Virus record (IMG/VR): IMGVR_UViG_3300048687_000113
Location: 45,244 to 109,243 of that record
DNA from: a virus
DNA: 64,000 nt
Reading direction: 5' to 3' (one strand)
Under the pieces are notes generated by a model. That model did no database searches. It was not told where the DNA came from and worked only from the letters and a program-made list of their open reading frames with translations. Positions 1 through 6,963 of this stretch are shown in pieces (positions within the stretch are counted from its first letter, which is position 1; every line of letters starts with the position of its first letter). A program made the translations under genes and the position numbers.

Positions 1-186
1 CACGATGGGACGGGAAACTGGCAACCAAGACCGTAGAGGCTTAAATGAGGCTCTCTCCCCTGTGCGAGCAAGAGAGGGCTTTAGCCACGGTCACGCGTGG
101 CGAGGAAATGAAACGCCACGTGTGCCAGGAATACCGGGATAGGACCGGCGTCACACCCGCTAGACGCACGGGTGCCATAGGGCACG

Positions 187-205
187 GCGAGGGAATTCCC
201 CTCGC
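187..205. repeat. Hairpin GCGAGGG/CCCTCGC
   Basis: A 7-bp perfect stem with a 5-nt AATTC loop in the gene-poor left region. No T-run follows, so a simple terminator is not indicated. Function unknown. Confidence 0.5.
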
Positions 206-278
206 TCTGATCACCCCCCTTTCGCGCCCCCCGCCCGCCGGATTGGCGAGCTGCGGTGGGGACAGACACGTTTCTACG

Positions 279-302
279 GCATCACGAGGGTGTTGTGATG
301 CC
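279..302. terminator. Hairpin with 8-bp stem, terminator-like
   Basis: GGCATCAC pairs with GTGATGCC across a 9-nt loop and is followed by CTATTTTG on the plus strand. It could terminate transcription, but no gene is recognised upstream. Confidence 0.35.
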
Positions 303-932
303 CTATTTTGTAATCACTCAACTGCGTTCCGTGGTAACACCAGGTCAGAGGTGGCGCCAGAGGGCTAAAGAATCTTGAAAATAGGGGGGACATCTCAGCA
401 TGCGGACGATCAAGCTGTCGCGATTGCCCGGGTGAATCTGGACAAGCTACGCGTTGTCGCCTAGTTCCTTACGAATACCCCTGTGTCCGTATTCAGGAGG
501 GCAAAATTTCATGATCGCTCCCCATGGGGCGTCAAGCCCCTAGAGGTGCCGAAAACAGCCCCTGACCTGCGAAAACACAATTTTTCCGCGATCATGGAAA
601 ACGGCCGTTCGGAGGGGCCGCCCGCGCCGACGTGGGTACCAAAACGGCACAACCGGGACAAAAAAATCCCGCGCCCCTGTACGCCTCCCTACGGCGCTCC
701 CCTCCCTTGGGGGCCCGACGGTCCGACCGTGGCGTTTCAGGCCGGTACAGGGCCGCTGACAGGGGCTCTTGCCACTGCCCGCGCGCCGACGGGGGGTGCG
801 TAAGGGGGCGCCCGTGGCTCTGTATGCCTCTGTCGTGGCCTAACTCGGCGTCGGGGTCCCCTTGCCTCCCCACGGGGTCCGACGCGTCAGGACGGCGCTC
901 AGCGACTCGCGCCTACCTGTGGGTAAGGAATT

Positions 933-984
933 GCCCGCTTGTGATTTAAGCGGAGGTCGGCATCCGTTTAATTCACAAGGGGGC
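933..984. repeat. Imperfect long inverted repeat
   Basis: Arms 933-953 and 964-984 are related 21-nt sequences with the core CTTGTGATTTAA on one side and the complement of CTTGTGAATTAA on the other, separated by 10 nt. It could be an operator or cruciform. No adjacent gene is recognised. Confidence 0.5.
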
Positions 985-1018
985 AGGATCTTTCCGTGGG
1001 GTAAGGTGACGGCGCCTC

Positions 1019-1041
1019 ATATGGATTACCTGAATCCATAT
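1019..1041. promoter_or_regulatory. Perfect palindromic operator-like site
   Basis: ATATGGATT and AATCCATAT form a perfect 9-bp inverted repeat around ACCTG. It lies between two copies of GACGGCGC-N-TCAT (near 1008 and 1051). The dyad resembles a dimeric repressor site, but neither the binding protein nor a controlled gene is evident. Confidence 0.45.
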
Positions 1042-2038
1042 TCAAAAACTGACGGCGCGTCATGAGGACTGGCACGCTCCACATGACAGGGCGTCAGGAA
1101 ATACGGGCTAATCCGACACGCCCCGGAAAATGCACGGGCGCGAAAATTCGGGGGTTCTCATGCGGTGTGCCCCCACTTGCGGCAGTACGACAGGGTATGA
1201 GGTAGAGGATCACGACACGCCCGCGCTTGCCCGGCTATGAGGTAGCAACTCCCCTATGCCGGTGAAATGGCTAATGCCAGGGGTGCGGCTTAGGTCCGCA
1301 TACGTGCATTTTAGGCAGTACCTCACACTCGCCCCGTTACCTGTTGATACGTGCAGACATGAGGCGGATAGGCATTATGCCGGTATTTGCAATGCAAAGC
1401 GGAGCGCAGGTTCCGCTAGCATTGCGGTACGCGCTGGTAACGTCACGATGCGCTCAACATTACGCAAGGTAGCTGGAACTACCGTGCGTAACATGGGGCA
1501 TAGGGCATGTTACCGGGAGTACGGGGCGCATGGGTGCCTTTCGGGGCAGACCCGGGGGTACGTGATTTCCAGCCCTATAAGCCTCACGAGTGCCGCAACC
1601 CCTCGAAACCGGACAAATAGGTGACGAATCCCTGCAAACCCGGACCCCCCACCATTAAACGCCCAAAATGGACAATTGGGTGCCTGGGCCTCCACACGCT
1701 TCTCAGCGGTAGGCCGGCGGGCAGTGTCCTCGCTGCCGGCAGTGGCCGGACGCCAATATTCCGTTTTATTGCGGGTGGCCGAGGGCTCAGGGAACCGCCC
1801 GGGGCCCTCGGCCCGGATTCGGACCCACCAGGTGCCGAACTCCAGGCCACGAAGGTATCAAACGGCATACAGGGGCTGTCTGTTGCTCGTCCCGCGAATT
1901 GGGTGCGGGGCCGCCGGAGTCTCAACGTCACGCGATGGTCTGCCGTAAGGGTCACCCCTCGTGGACGCCCACCAGACGCGCGCCAGAGCAGCGGACGCGG
2001 CCCCGCAGGACGAGGATAGCGATCGGCCTGCGGAGCTT

Positions 2039-2365
2039 CTACGGCGCCGGCAGCACATCCGTTTCGACGTTCTCGACGAGCCGCACGATGTCGGCCGGCC
2101 GGATCGGGCGTTTCTCGCCAGTGGCTTCCCAGCGAGTGCGCGGGCCGTGGAGGACCAGGAGCGGGGACATCTCCTCGCCGTCGTCGTACACCGGGAACTC
2201 CCGCTTGCGCACATCGCCCAGGGCAAGTGACAGGGCGTATGCCGTGATGGTGGACAGCGGGAGGCCGTTCGGTCCTCTTACGGGCTCGTGCCGCCGACCG
2301 GCCCACCGGCAGATGGCGTCGGCTTCGGCCTGCGTGACGCGCTTAAGTGTGAGATCCGGGCTCAT
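2039..2365 (-). CDS. Hypothetical protein, 108 aa
   Basis: Begins with ATG at 2363-2365, with a GAGG four bases upstream, and has ordinary globular composition, unlike the overlapping frames. The N-terminal half reads like a small alpha-helical domain (TQAEADAICRWAG), and the C-terminal half has acidic and aromatic residues. No family is recognised. It is divergent from the sigma-region-4-like gene at 2564, with about 200 bases between them. It is probably an accessory early gene. Confidence 0.6.
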   Translation of the reverse strand: MSPDLTLKRVTQAEADAICRWAGRRHEPVRGPNGLPLSTITAYALSLALGDVRKREFPVYDDGEEMSPLLVLHGPRTRWEATGEKRPIRPADIVRLVENVETDVLPAP

Positions 2366-2563
2366 GCCTCAACGGTAGGCCGGAGAGGCGCCGTTCAAGT
2401 GCGGTTCGTTCGACCCCAGCTCGACCGCAGAAAGGCCGGCGACCCTCGACGGGGGTGGCAAGGGCCGCCGGTGTGTGAGGGCCGGCCGCCCAGCCCCGAA
2501 GGGCCCCCACGAGCAGCCGACAGCTCCGACGGTACAGCGTCACGAGTGGGTCAGGATGGCCGT

Positions 2564-2836
2564 ATGAACTCAGAACCCGGCCCCAAGCCCGAGGGCCTGC
2601 TGCTCTCCCCGAGCGACGCCGCCATGCTCGCCTGGTTCGTTATCGACGACGTCGAGCGGCTCACGATCGAGGAGGCCGCCGGCAAGCTGGGCGTGAGCCC
2701 TGAGACGGCTCGGGTGATCATTTCCAGGGCAAAATCGAAGCTGCGCCGCTACGCGGGCACGCACTGGCCGCTCCCGGCGGGTGACCCCACAGAGGTGGTC
2801 GGGGATTTCTCGACCGATGCGGGGCCTACGCCTTAA
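2564..2836 (+). CDS. Small HTH protein, sigma-70 region 4-like
   Basis: A 90-aa protein. Residues from about 30 to 63 contain LTIEEAAGKLGVSPETARV followed by a basic recognition-type helix (SRAKSKLRRY). This matches the pattern of sigma factor region 4 and LuxR-type helix-turn-helix domains. There is no region 2, so it is not a full sigma factor; it may be a DNA-binding adaptor or a phage transcription modulator. The ATG at 2564 was chosen because the frame upstream looks random. Its stop overlaps the convergent gene by 4 bases. Confidence 0.65.
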   Translation: MNSEPGPKPEGLLLSPSDAAMLAWFVIDDVERLTIEEAAGKLGVSPETARVIISRAKSKLRRYAGTHWPLPAGDPTEVVGDFSTDAGPTP

Positions 2837-3021
2837 GCCTTCTTGTTCTTCGCCCTGGCGGCCTCAAGCTTGGCGGCGCAGACGTTGCACAGCGGGCTGG
2901 ACGGCCGGCCGGCGGCTCCGTACTTCGGCGCCATGTTTTCGCACCGGGCGCTCGCGCAGGGGCCGGCGCCCTCGCTGGGGCGGACATAGAGGACGACCGG
3001 GTCGGGGGCAGGGGTGCTCAA
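2833..3021 (-). CDS. Small Cys-containing hypothetical protein
   Basis: A 62-aa protein from a TTG start with AGGAAG about 9 bases upstream. Cysteines fall in two clusters (CASARCENM and LCNVCAAKL), suggesting a small zinc knuckle or ribbon. The C-terminus is Lys/Ala-rich. It lies directly downstream, on the same strand, of the four-hairpin cluster at 3136-3305, which would sit in its leader if the two are co-transcribed. Start choice is uncertain. Confidence 0.5.
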   Translation of the reverse strand: MSTPAPDPVVLYVRPSEGAGPCASARCENMAPKYGAAGRPSSPLCNVCAAKLEAARAKNKKA

Positions 3022-3135
3022 GGCGGTGCTTCCTGTTCAGTTCGGGATTCAACAGGAAGGGTACGTCGGCCGGCGCCTTAGCCGGCGAAGCCCAGCTCGG
3101 TGTCCGTGCCGCGAGCAGCGCCCACGCCGACCAGC

Positions 3136-3305
3136 AGCTCCAAGAAAGCACCGAGGAGCTACAGCCGGCGTGGGCCTCCACACAGCTCCAAGAAAGCAGC
3201 GAGGAGCTGCTGCCGGTGGTGACCGCCATGGGTAGCTCCAGGTTCCAGTCAAGGAGCTAGCGGTCCCGCCGACGGAACCTCCAAGGATCAGCCGAGGAGG
3301 TTCCG
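3136..3305. repeat. Four stem-loops with a constant 13-nt loop
   Basis: Three hairpins AGCTCC/GGAGCT (3136-3160, 3184-3208, 3234-3258) and one longer hairpin CGGAACCTCC/GGAGGTTCCG (3273-3305) each enclose exactly 13 nt. Loops are AAGAAAGCACCGA, AAGAAAGCAGCGA, AGGTTCCAGTCAA and AAGGATCAGCCGA; three begin AAG and end CGA. The rest of the 293-base gap at 3022-3314 holds no gene. The cluster may act in RNA as attenuators, terminators or protein-binding sites for the flanking minus-strand genes. Confidence 0.65.
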
Positions 3306-3314
3306 CTGGGGAGG

Positions 3315-3701
3315 TTAGCGCGTGCCCTCTGCTGCGGGCAGGGCCGGTGTCTGGGCGACGCGGCCCTTGCGGACGCGGCGGCGGTGCCGGCGCTCGGCTC
3401 GACGGTTTTCCTTCGGGTTCCATCCGAGAGGGTGGTGCCACGGCTTGCGGACGTTCACGCACTCGTCCGGGGCGTAGTAGCGCGGGTCGTCGGGCCGGGT
3501 GCGGGGACGTCGTGTGAGGCAGAGGCGGCAGGCGCTGAGGTTCTGGTCGTCGAGGTGGGTGCGGGCCCTGTCGAAGAAGTGGGCCAGGATCTCCGCGTCC
3601 CGCTGGGCCTGCTGTTCGGGGGTGAGCGGGGGGTGGGCGGCTCGGTATGCCTCGCCCCAGCGGGTGAGTAACTCGCCGACGGTGATGGTGTGTTGGCTCA
3701 T
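3315..3701 (-). CDS. Basic hypothetical protein with Cys motif
   Basis: A 128-aa protein. The N-terminal half (TVGELLTRWGEAYRAAHPP) is helical, followed by ACRLC and later DECVN, and then a strongly basic tail (NRRAERRHRRRVRKGR). It may bind nucleic acid or zinc, but no family is recognised. The ATG at 3701 is preferred over the GTG at 3737 because that GTG lies inside operator site A (3715-3736), which begins 13 bases upstream of the ATG. Expression is therefore probably operator-controlled. No clear Shine-Dalgarno sequence is visible. Confidence 0.6.
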   Translation of the reverse strand: MSQHTITVGELLTRWGEAYRAAHPPLTPEQQAQRDAEILAHFFDRARTHLDDQNLSACRLCLTRRPRTRPDDPRYYAPDECVNVRKPWHHPLGWNPKENRRAERRHRRRVRKGRVAQTPALPAAEGTR

Positions 3702-3714
3702 GGCGGCAATGTAG

Positions 3715-3736
3715 TGCGCACGCAGTTGCGTACGCA
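3715..3736. promoter_or_regulatory. Operator copy A (double 10-bp palindrome)
   Basis: Two 10-bp units, TGCGCACGCA and TGCGTACGCA, are separated by GT and flanked by GTAG/CTAC, making a near-perfect 30-bp dyad (3711-3740). The site lies immediately upstream of the minus-strand gene 3315-3701. The same design recurs at 4706-4727 and 12339-12360, implying one shared DNA-binding regulator. Confidence 0.75.
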
Positions 3737-3768
3737 CTACATTGCGTTGAAGTTGGCCTGTTGCGGGT

Positions 3769-4095
3769 TCAGGCGGAGCGTTGGGAGCTGGCGCGGAGCT
3801 GGGCGACGACCAGCTCGTGGGCGGCTTCGGCCTCGATGACGGTGCAGGGGTGATGGCCGGCCCACTCGTCTCGCCAGCGGTTGTTGCGGCAGACGCCGGT
3901 GTGGAACATGCTGCCGGCGCCTACCACGCCGGAGTCGATTCCTTCCCACATGGTGCGCACGAGGAGGTCGTCGACTTCGGTCTCGGCCACCAGGCGGTAC
4001 TCGATGTCGGCGAAGAGAACGGCCCACTCCATCACGGCCAGGGGCCGGCCCTCCTTGTCACGGTGGCAGATTCGGTCGGTGGTCTGCTCGTGCAC
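3769..4095 (-). CDS. Hypothetical protein downstream of hairpin array
   Basis: A 108-aa protein from GTG at 4095 with AGGAGG five bases upstream. The frame stays open through the array to 4695, but that extension is the artefactual HPRxRG-type translation of CRISPR-like repeats. Its core (VLFADIEYR, then VRT, and a C-terminal AAHELVVAQL helix) resembles the protein at 6964-7404 (LLADIEHR, VRT, EHKQALAMV), so the two look like paralogs. It is the first gene downstream of the array on the minus strand, and both lie downstream of operator copy B. Function unknown. Confidence 0.65.
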   Translation of the reverse strand: MHEQTTDRICHRDKEGRPLAVMEWAVLFADIEYRLVAETEVDDLLVRTMWEGIDSGVVGAGSMFHTGVCRNNRWRDEWAGHHPCTVIEAEAAHELVVAQLRASSQRSA

Positions 4096-4229
4096 TGCTC
4101 CTCCTGGCTGGGATTTTGCGTCGCGTCGCCTGCCGGGGCGCAGGCTCCGCCGGCCCCATGTTGGGTGAAGTGCCTGCCCGTTGTCAGTCGTGCGTGCCAT
4201 AGTGGTTGAGCCGTCGGGAAGTTGGGCGG

Positions 4230-4605
4230 TCTCCCCGCGCGAGCGGGGGTGTACCGGTTGAAAGGCACGGCCGCGCTGTTGCCTGGATACTTTCCCCGCC
4301 GACGCGGGGGTGGTCCTTCTTTGTGTTTGATTGCAGGTAGGGATCTTGATTTGACCCCGCGCATGCGGGGATGGCTCGATTTCTAAGGGCATAGCACGAT
4401 GTTCCCCGCGCAAGCGGGGATGGCCCCGCAGTTGAGAGAGCCAGTACTTGCTCCCCGCACACGCGGGGATGGTCCTGTAGTCAAGAGGGCTGGTATTTGC
4501 TCCCCGCGCACGCGGGGATGCTCCGCTTCGGCGGAGGTGGATCGAAACGGCATCTCGTGAGAGGTCCCTGAAGATCTCAGAAAACCGCTCCGCACACGCG
4601 GAGGT
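4230..4605 (+). CRISPR. Degenerate type I-E-like CRISPR array of tetraloop hairpins
   Basis: Six units share C/T-TCCCCGC-N4-GCGGGGRTGG, close to the repeat type usual in actinobacterial I-E arrays. Stems begin at 4233, 4294, 4355, 4404, 4453 and 4502. Spacing is 61, 61, 49, 49 and 49 bases; 61 is the classical I-E period. Two more hairpins, CTCCGC/GCGGAG at 4521-4536 and 4588-4603, keep the stem by a paired C-G to T-A change. Tetraloops are GCGA, CGAC, GCAT, GCAA, ACAC, GCAC, TTCG and ACAC. No cas gene is in the window. It may be a decayed acquired array, a mini-array served by host Cascade, or a structured RNA. Confidence 0.7.
4521..4536. repeat. UUCG tetraloop hairpin within the array
   Basis: CTCCGC-TTCG-GCGGAG is a perfect 6-bp stem closed by a UUCG tetraloop, an exceptionally stable RNA fold. 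It starts three bases after the sixth array repeat and shares its stem with the eighth hairpin. Confidence 0.7.
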
Positions 4606-4681
4606 ACGCGGAAGGCTCGTCTCCTGGGGAGGCGGGCCTTTCGTCTTGCCTGGGATGTCGGGGGTGTTGGGGATGCGCGGT

Positions 4682-4695
4682 TTGGCATATGCCAA
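4682..4695. promoter_or_regulatory. TTGGCATATGCCAA palindrome
   Basis: A perfect 14-bp palindrome 10 bases from operator copy B. The core GGCATATGCC recurs at 6688-6697 in another gene-free segment, so it may be a second regulator site. Confidence 0.4.
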
Positions 4696-4705
4696 CTCGT
4701 GACTG

Positions 4706-4727
4706 TGCGTACGCAGTTGCGTGCGCA
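4706..4727. promoter_or_regulatory. Operator copy B (double 10-bp palindrome)
   Basis: TGCGTACGCA, GT, TGCGTGCGCA: the same architecture as copies A and C. It lies between the array and the plus-strand gene at 4849, where it could control transcription in both directions. Confidence 0.75.
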
Positions 4728-4848
4728 GCCACTACCTTCGTGATACGCGCCACATCGGCCCGGGGAGCGGTCCCGGCCAACGGGTGCGCGGCGCGGGGAC
4801 GGTCTGCCGGAGTGCGGGCAGGTCGTGACGTTCGGCAGGAGGTTCCCG

Positions 4849-5274
4849 ATGGGTTCGGTAGACCAGCTCCACAGGATGCTCGGTGAGGTCAACCGGTTGG
4901 AGGGTTACGACCCGAGAGCGCCGAAGCTGCCGGCGGTGCCTGCGCACTGCCGCCGGCACGGGACACCCTACTCGCCGCAGGACACCATCAACGGGCTGTT
5001 GTGCTGCGCCTCGTGCCTGGCGGAGTCGGATCTGAAGCGGTACGAGGAGTCGAAGCATGAGCGAGACGGTGATGAGCTGGGAGGCGGCGCGGAGGCTGCT
5101 GAAGCGGGACCCGGAGGCGGTGGTGTCGAGCCTGTCGTGGGCGCAGCCGGGCAAATGCATTTTCAGAGCCAAGGCGTTCGTGGTGGTGCCGGCGGCGGCG
5201 ATCACCAAGGAGGAGCCGGTGGGCGCGATGCCGATCAGCGAGCAGGAGAGCATTCCGGCGCTGTGGTTCCGTGA
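4849..5274 (+). CDS. Hypothetical Cys-rich protein; C-terminus doubtful
   Basis: ATG at 4849 has AGGAGG seven bases upstream. The first 70 residues look genuine: SVDQLHRMLGEVNRLEGY, then AHCRRHG and LLCCASCLAES, a likely zinc-binding arrangement. From about residue 75 the composition becomes Gly/Ala/Glu-rich and reads like an out-of-frame translation. The well-formed next gene starts at 5057 inside it, a 218-base overlap. Either the overlap is real or a single-base indel near 5030-5060 hides a stop. Function unknown. Confidence 0.5.
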   Translation: MGSVDQLHRMLGEVNRLEGYDPRAPKLPAVPAHCRRHGTPYSPQDTINGLLCCASCLAESDLKRYEESKHERDGDELGGGAEAAEAGPGGGGVEPVVGAAGQMHFQSQGVRGGAGGGDHQGGAGGRDADQRAGEHSGAVVP

Positions 5275-5365
5275 CCAGGCGGGGCGGGTGGGCCCGTATG
5301 CCGGTTCGGCGTTCGGGGATGAGCGTGATGACTGGGTGGTGGGGCCGTCGGTCGGCGATTCCTGA
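5057..5365 (+). CDS. Hypothetical protein, 102 aa
   Basis: ATG at 5057 is preceded by GAGGAG about nine bases upstream. The sequence is balanced and globular (MSWEAARRLLKRDPEAVVS; later ALWFRDQAGRVGPY), unlike the overlapping frame, so this is the better-supported gene in the overlap. No family is recognised. A strong terminator follows at 5398-5458, closing the short operon that starts at 4849. Confidence 0.6.
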   Translation: MSETVMSWEAARRLLKRDPEAVVSSLSWAQPGKCIFRAKAFVVVPAAAITKEEPVGAMPISEQESIPALWFRDQAGRVGPYAGSAFGDERDDWVVGPSVGDS

Positions 5366-5397
5366 CGCGGTGCGGGCCGCAGCCTCTTTTGTGCTGG

Positions 5398-5458
5398 CCC
5401 CGCAGGTGTGTCGTCCTCCCCCGGCCGGCACGCCTGCGGGGTCTTTTTGTGTCTTTTT
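5398..5458 (+). terminator. Rho-independent terminator
   Basis: CCCCGCAGG (5398-5406) pairs with CCTGCGGGG (5433-5441), followed by the T-runs TCTTTTTGTG and TCTTTTTT. It ends the 4849-5365 transcript. Confidence 0.85.
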
Positions 5459-5503
5459 TCGCGGTGGGACGATTGCGGTCAAATGCCTTGTAAGGAGACC
5501 GGT

Positions 5504-6397
5504 ATGGCCGTGACGAGTTCCGCGACGTTGTCCGCTGGTGAAGTGCCGGCCGAGGTTTCGGTGGAGGTTGTTTCCGATACGAGCGTTCGGGTCTCCTGGA
5601 CGAGTGCGGAGGACCCGCTGGGCTTTGTCGTGGCGTGGTCGGTCGCCGGCGCGGAAGCCTGGACGGAGCGGCAGGTGTCGGGGGGCGCGCGGAGCCTGGT
5701 GGCGACGGGGCTGCGGCCGGGGACGGGGTACGTGTTCCGGGTGCAGTCCGAGTCGGTCTGGAGTACGGAGGCCGGCGCGGAGACGACGGGCTCGACGCTC
5801 GGGGCGCCCACGCTGCTCGTGGGCGACATCCTGGACCGCAACGCGAGTGTGAGTGTGCTGTCCCCATTCCTGGTGAGCCAGGCGCGTGTCGTCGAGGCGC
5901 AGGTGCGGGACACCCGGACGGACAGTCCCTGGTATTCCGTCTCGGATGTGCCGTGGAATCTGGCGGCGGTGGGTCTGTATGAGACGGGGTTCGGGCTGAA
6001 GGGGCTGTCGACGGGAACCACGTATGCGGTGCGGGCCCGGGTCACGGCCGGCGAGGTGGTGTCGGAGTGGTCGCCGGAGACGCGGTTCACGACGACTGGG
6101 ACCAGGAGTGGGAAGCCGAGCCTGTCGGTGGTGGCGGACTCGGCGACGTACAGCTCGGTGAAGCTGACGTGGGGGACGTCGCTGAAGGCGACGGTGCGGA
6201 TTCACCGGTGGGTCAGGTCGACGTCGCCGGGCTCTCCGTTCCTGTCGCAGCAGGTCGGGTATTCCACGGACCTGGCGGGGACATTCACGGACTCGGGTCT
6301 GTCCCAGGGGACGGACTATTGGTACACGGTCGAGTGGGTGCGGGATTCGCGGACGATCAGTGTTTCGAATCCTGTTGCTGTACGAACGCGGGGCTAG
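5504..6397 (+). CDS. Fibronectin type III repeat protein
   Basis: A 297-aa protein; ATG at 5504 with AAGGAG about seven bases upstream. At least three FN3-like units are visible. Each has a Trp in strand B (VRVSWTSAED; later VKLTWGTS) and a late Tyr motif before the next strand (LRPGTGYVFRVQSE; LSTGTTYAVRARV; LSQGTDYWYTVEW). Phage FN3 proteins usually sit on the virion surface and help bind host polysaccharide. There is no signal peptide. It is isolated from the late operon, between a terminator and a long gene-free segment, so it may be a moron-like gene expressed separately. Confidence 0.75.
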   Translation: MAVTSSATLSAGEVPAEVSVEVVSDTSVRVSWTSAEDPLGFVVAWSVAGAEAWTERQVSGGARSLVATGLRPGTGYVFRVQSESVWSTEAGAETTGSTLGAPTLLVGDILDRNASVSVLSPFLVSQARVVEAQVRDTRTDSPWYSVSDVPWNLAAVGLYETGFGLKGLSTGTTYAVRARVTAGEVVSEWSPETRFTTTGTRSGKPSLSVVADSATYSSVKLTWGTSLKATVRIHRWVRSTSPGSPFLSQQVGYSTDLAGTFTDSGLSQGTDYWYTVEWVRDSRTISVSNPVAVRTRG

Positions 6398-6963
6398 GGG
6401 AGGCTGGTTCGGGGCGGGTGCCGCACTGTTATTCAGGTGATGGGGATAACGGACGCGAAGCGCCTGGACTTTCACCTCGCGGATAAGGCATGTGCCCGCG
6501 TAGAAACTGTGCTGTATTCGTGAAGAAATACGGCAGACGACAGTTGCCGGTGATACCTGGTGGGGCGTATGAGTGTTCGCCAGCAATCACGAACCCAGGC
6601 CATACCCCTTACCGGGGGTGACCGTACTGCCGAGTAGTCTCGCTATTCGGGACACCATCTCCGGCATTTCGGATGCATTCACCGAGCGGCATATGCCGAG
6701 CACGCATCCACCCGGAGCACAAGGCCGCCGTCACTCATTCGAGTGACAGGCCAACAATTTTTCAATTCCGCCGTGACTGACCCCGGGGCGTGTGGGTTGA
6801 TAGTTCTGCGGTGGACACGGCGGGCCCCCGAGCCTCTTCCATTTGCTCTCGGGGGCTTGCTGTCCGCCAAGGCCGGTCCGGCACAGAGGCCGCGCAGCAA
6901 ACCCCCCCTGCCTGCGCCTGCCTCTGTGCCGGGCCCTTCCGTTTTGAAGGGAGAGAAACTGTC
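6398..6963. other. Gene-free segment, 566 bases
   Basis: No credible gene is seen. It contains GCGGCATATGCCG (near 6687-6698), a 7-bp hairpin GTCACTC/GAGTGAC (6732-6749) and a terminator-like hairpin (6824-6856). Its base composition is less GC-rich than the flanking genes. It probably holds the promoter and leader for the gene at 6964. Confidence 0.5.
6824..6856 (+). terminator. Hairpin GCCCCCGAG/CTCGGGGGC
   Basis: A perfect 9-bp stem with a 15-nt loop, followed by TTGCTGTCC. It has no long T-run, so it may be an attenuator in the leader of 6964 rather than a full terminator. Confidence 0.5.

Larger units (their letters stand above)
1..2038. other. Gene-poor left region rich in inverted repeats
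   Basis: No reading frame here has a convincing protein composition, ribosome site or codon pattern; the long frames are Arg/Pro/Gly-rich and look random. Inverted repeats are dense instead. Examples: GCCACG at 84-89 and 115-120 can each pair with CGTGGC at 96-101; GCGAGGG/CCCTCGC at 187-193/199-205; GGCATCAC/GTGATGCC at 279-286/295-302; related 21-nt arms at 933-953/964-984; a 9-bp perfect repeat at 1019-1041; and TTACGCA/TGCGTAA at 1460-1466/1485-1491. The word TATGAGGTAG occurs twice near 1195-1245. The region may hold regulatory RNA, a packaging or replication site, or decayed sequence. No tRNA was recognised. Confidence 0.5.
4096..4848. other. Intergenic segment holding array and operator B
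   Basis: This 750-base stretch has no protein gene. It contains the eight-hairpin array (4233-4603), a TTGGCATATGCCAA palindrome (4682-4695) and operator copy B (4706-4727). Plus-strand transcription would lead into 4849, and minus-strand transcription would cross the array into 4095. Confidence 0.6.

Noticed and set aside
1-370. Streptomyces linear-replicon telomere, because of clustered palindromes
   Set aside because: The characteristic GC-rich terminal palindromes of known telomeres are absent, and no tap/tpg-like genes are present in the window.
45-1624. Several 60-120-aa frames in the left region
   Set aside because: Random-looking Arg/Pro/Gly composition, overlapping frames on both strands, no consistent ribosome sites.
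1741-1860. Possible tRNA (GGATTCGGACCCACCA and the complementary TCCGAATCC)
   Set aside because: No complete cloverleaf; the T-loop lacks the TTC core and no anticodon stem could be built.
4096-4695. Long minus-strand open frame through the hairpin array, apparently extending the gene at 3769-4095 to 308 aa
   Set aside because: The translated peptides (HPRxRG, IPACAG, SPHARG types) are the known artefact of translating I-E-like repeats. A GTG with a perfect ribosome site at 4095 gives a sensible protein.
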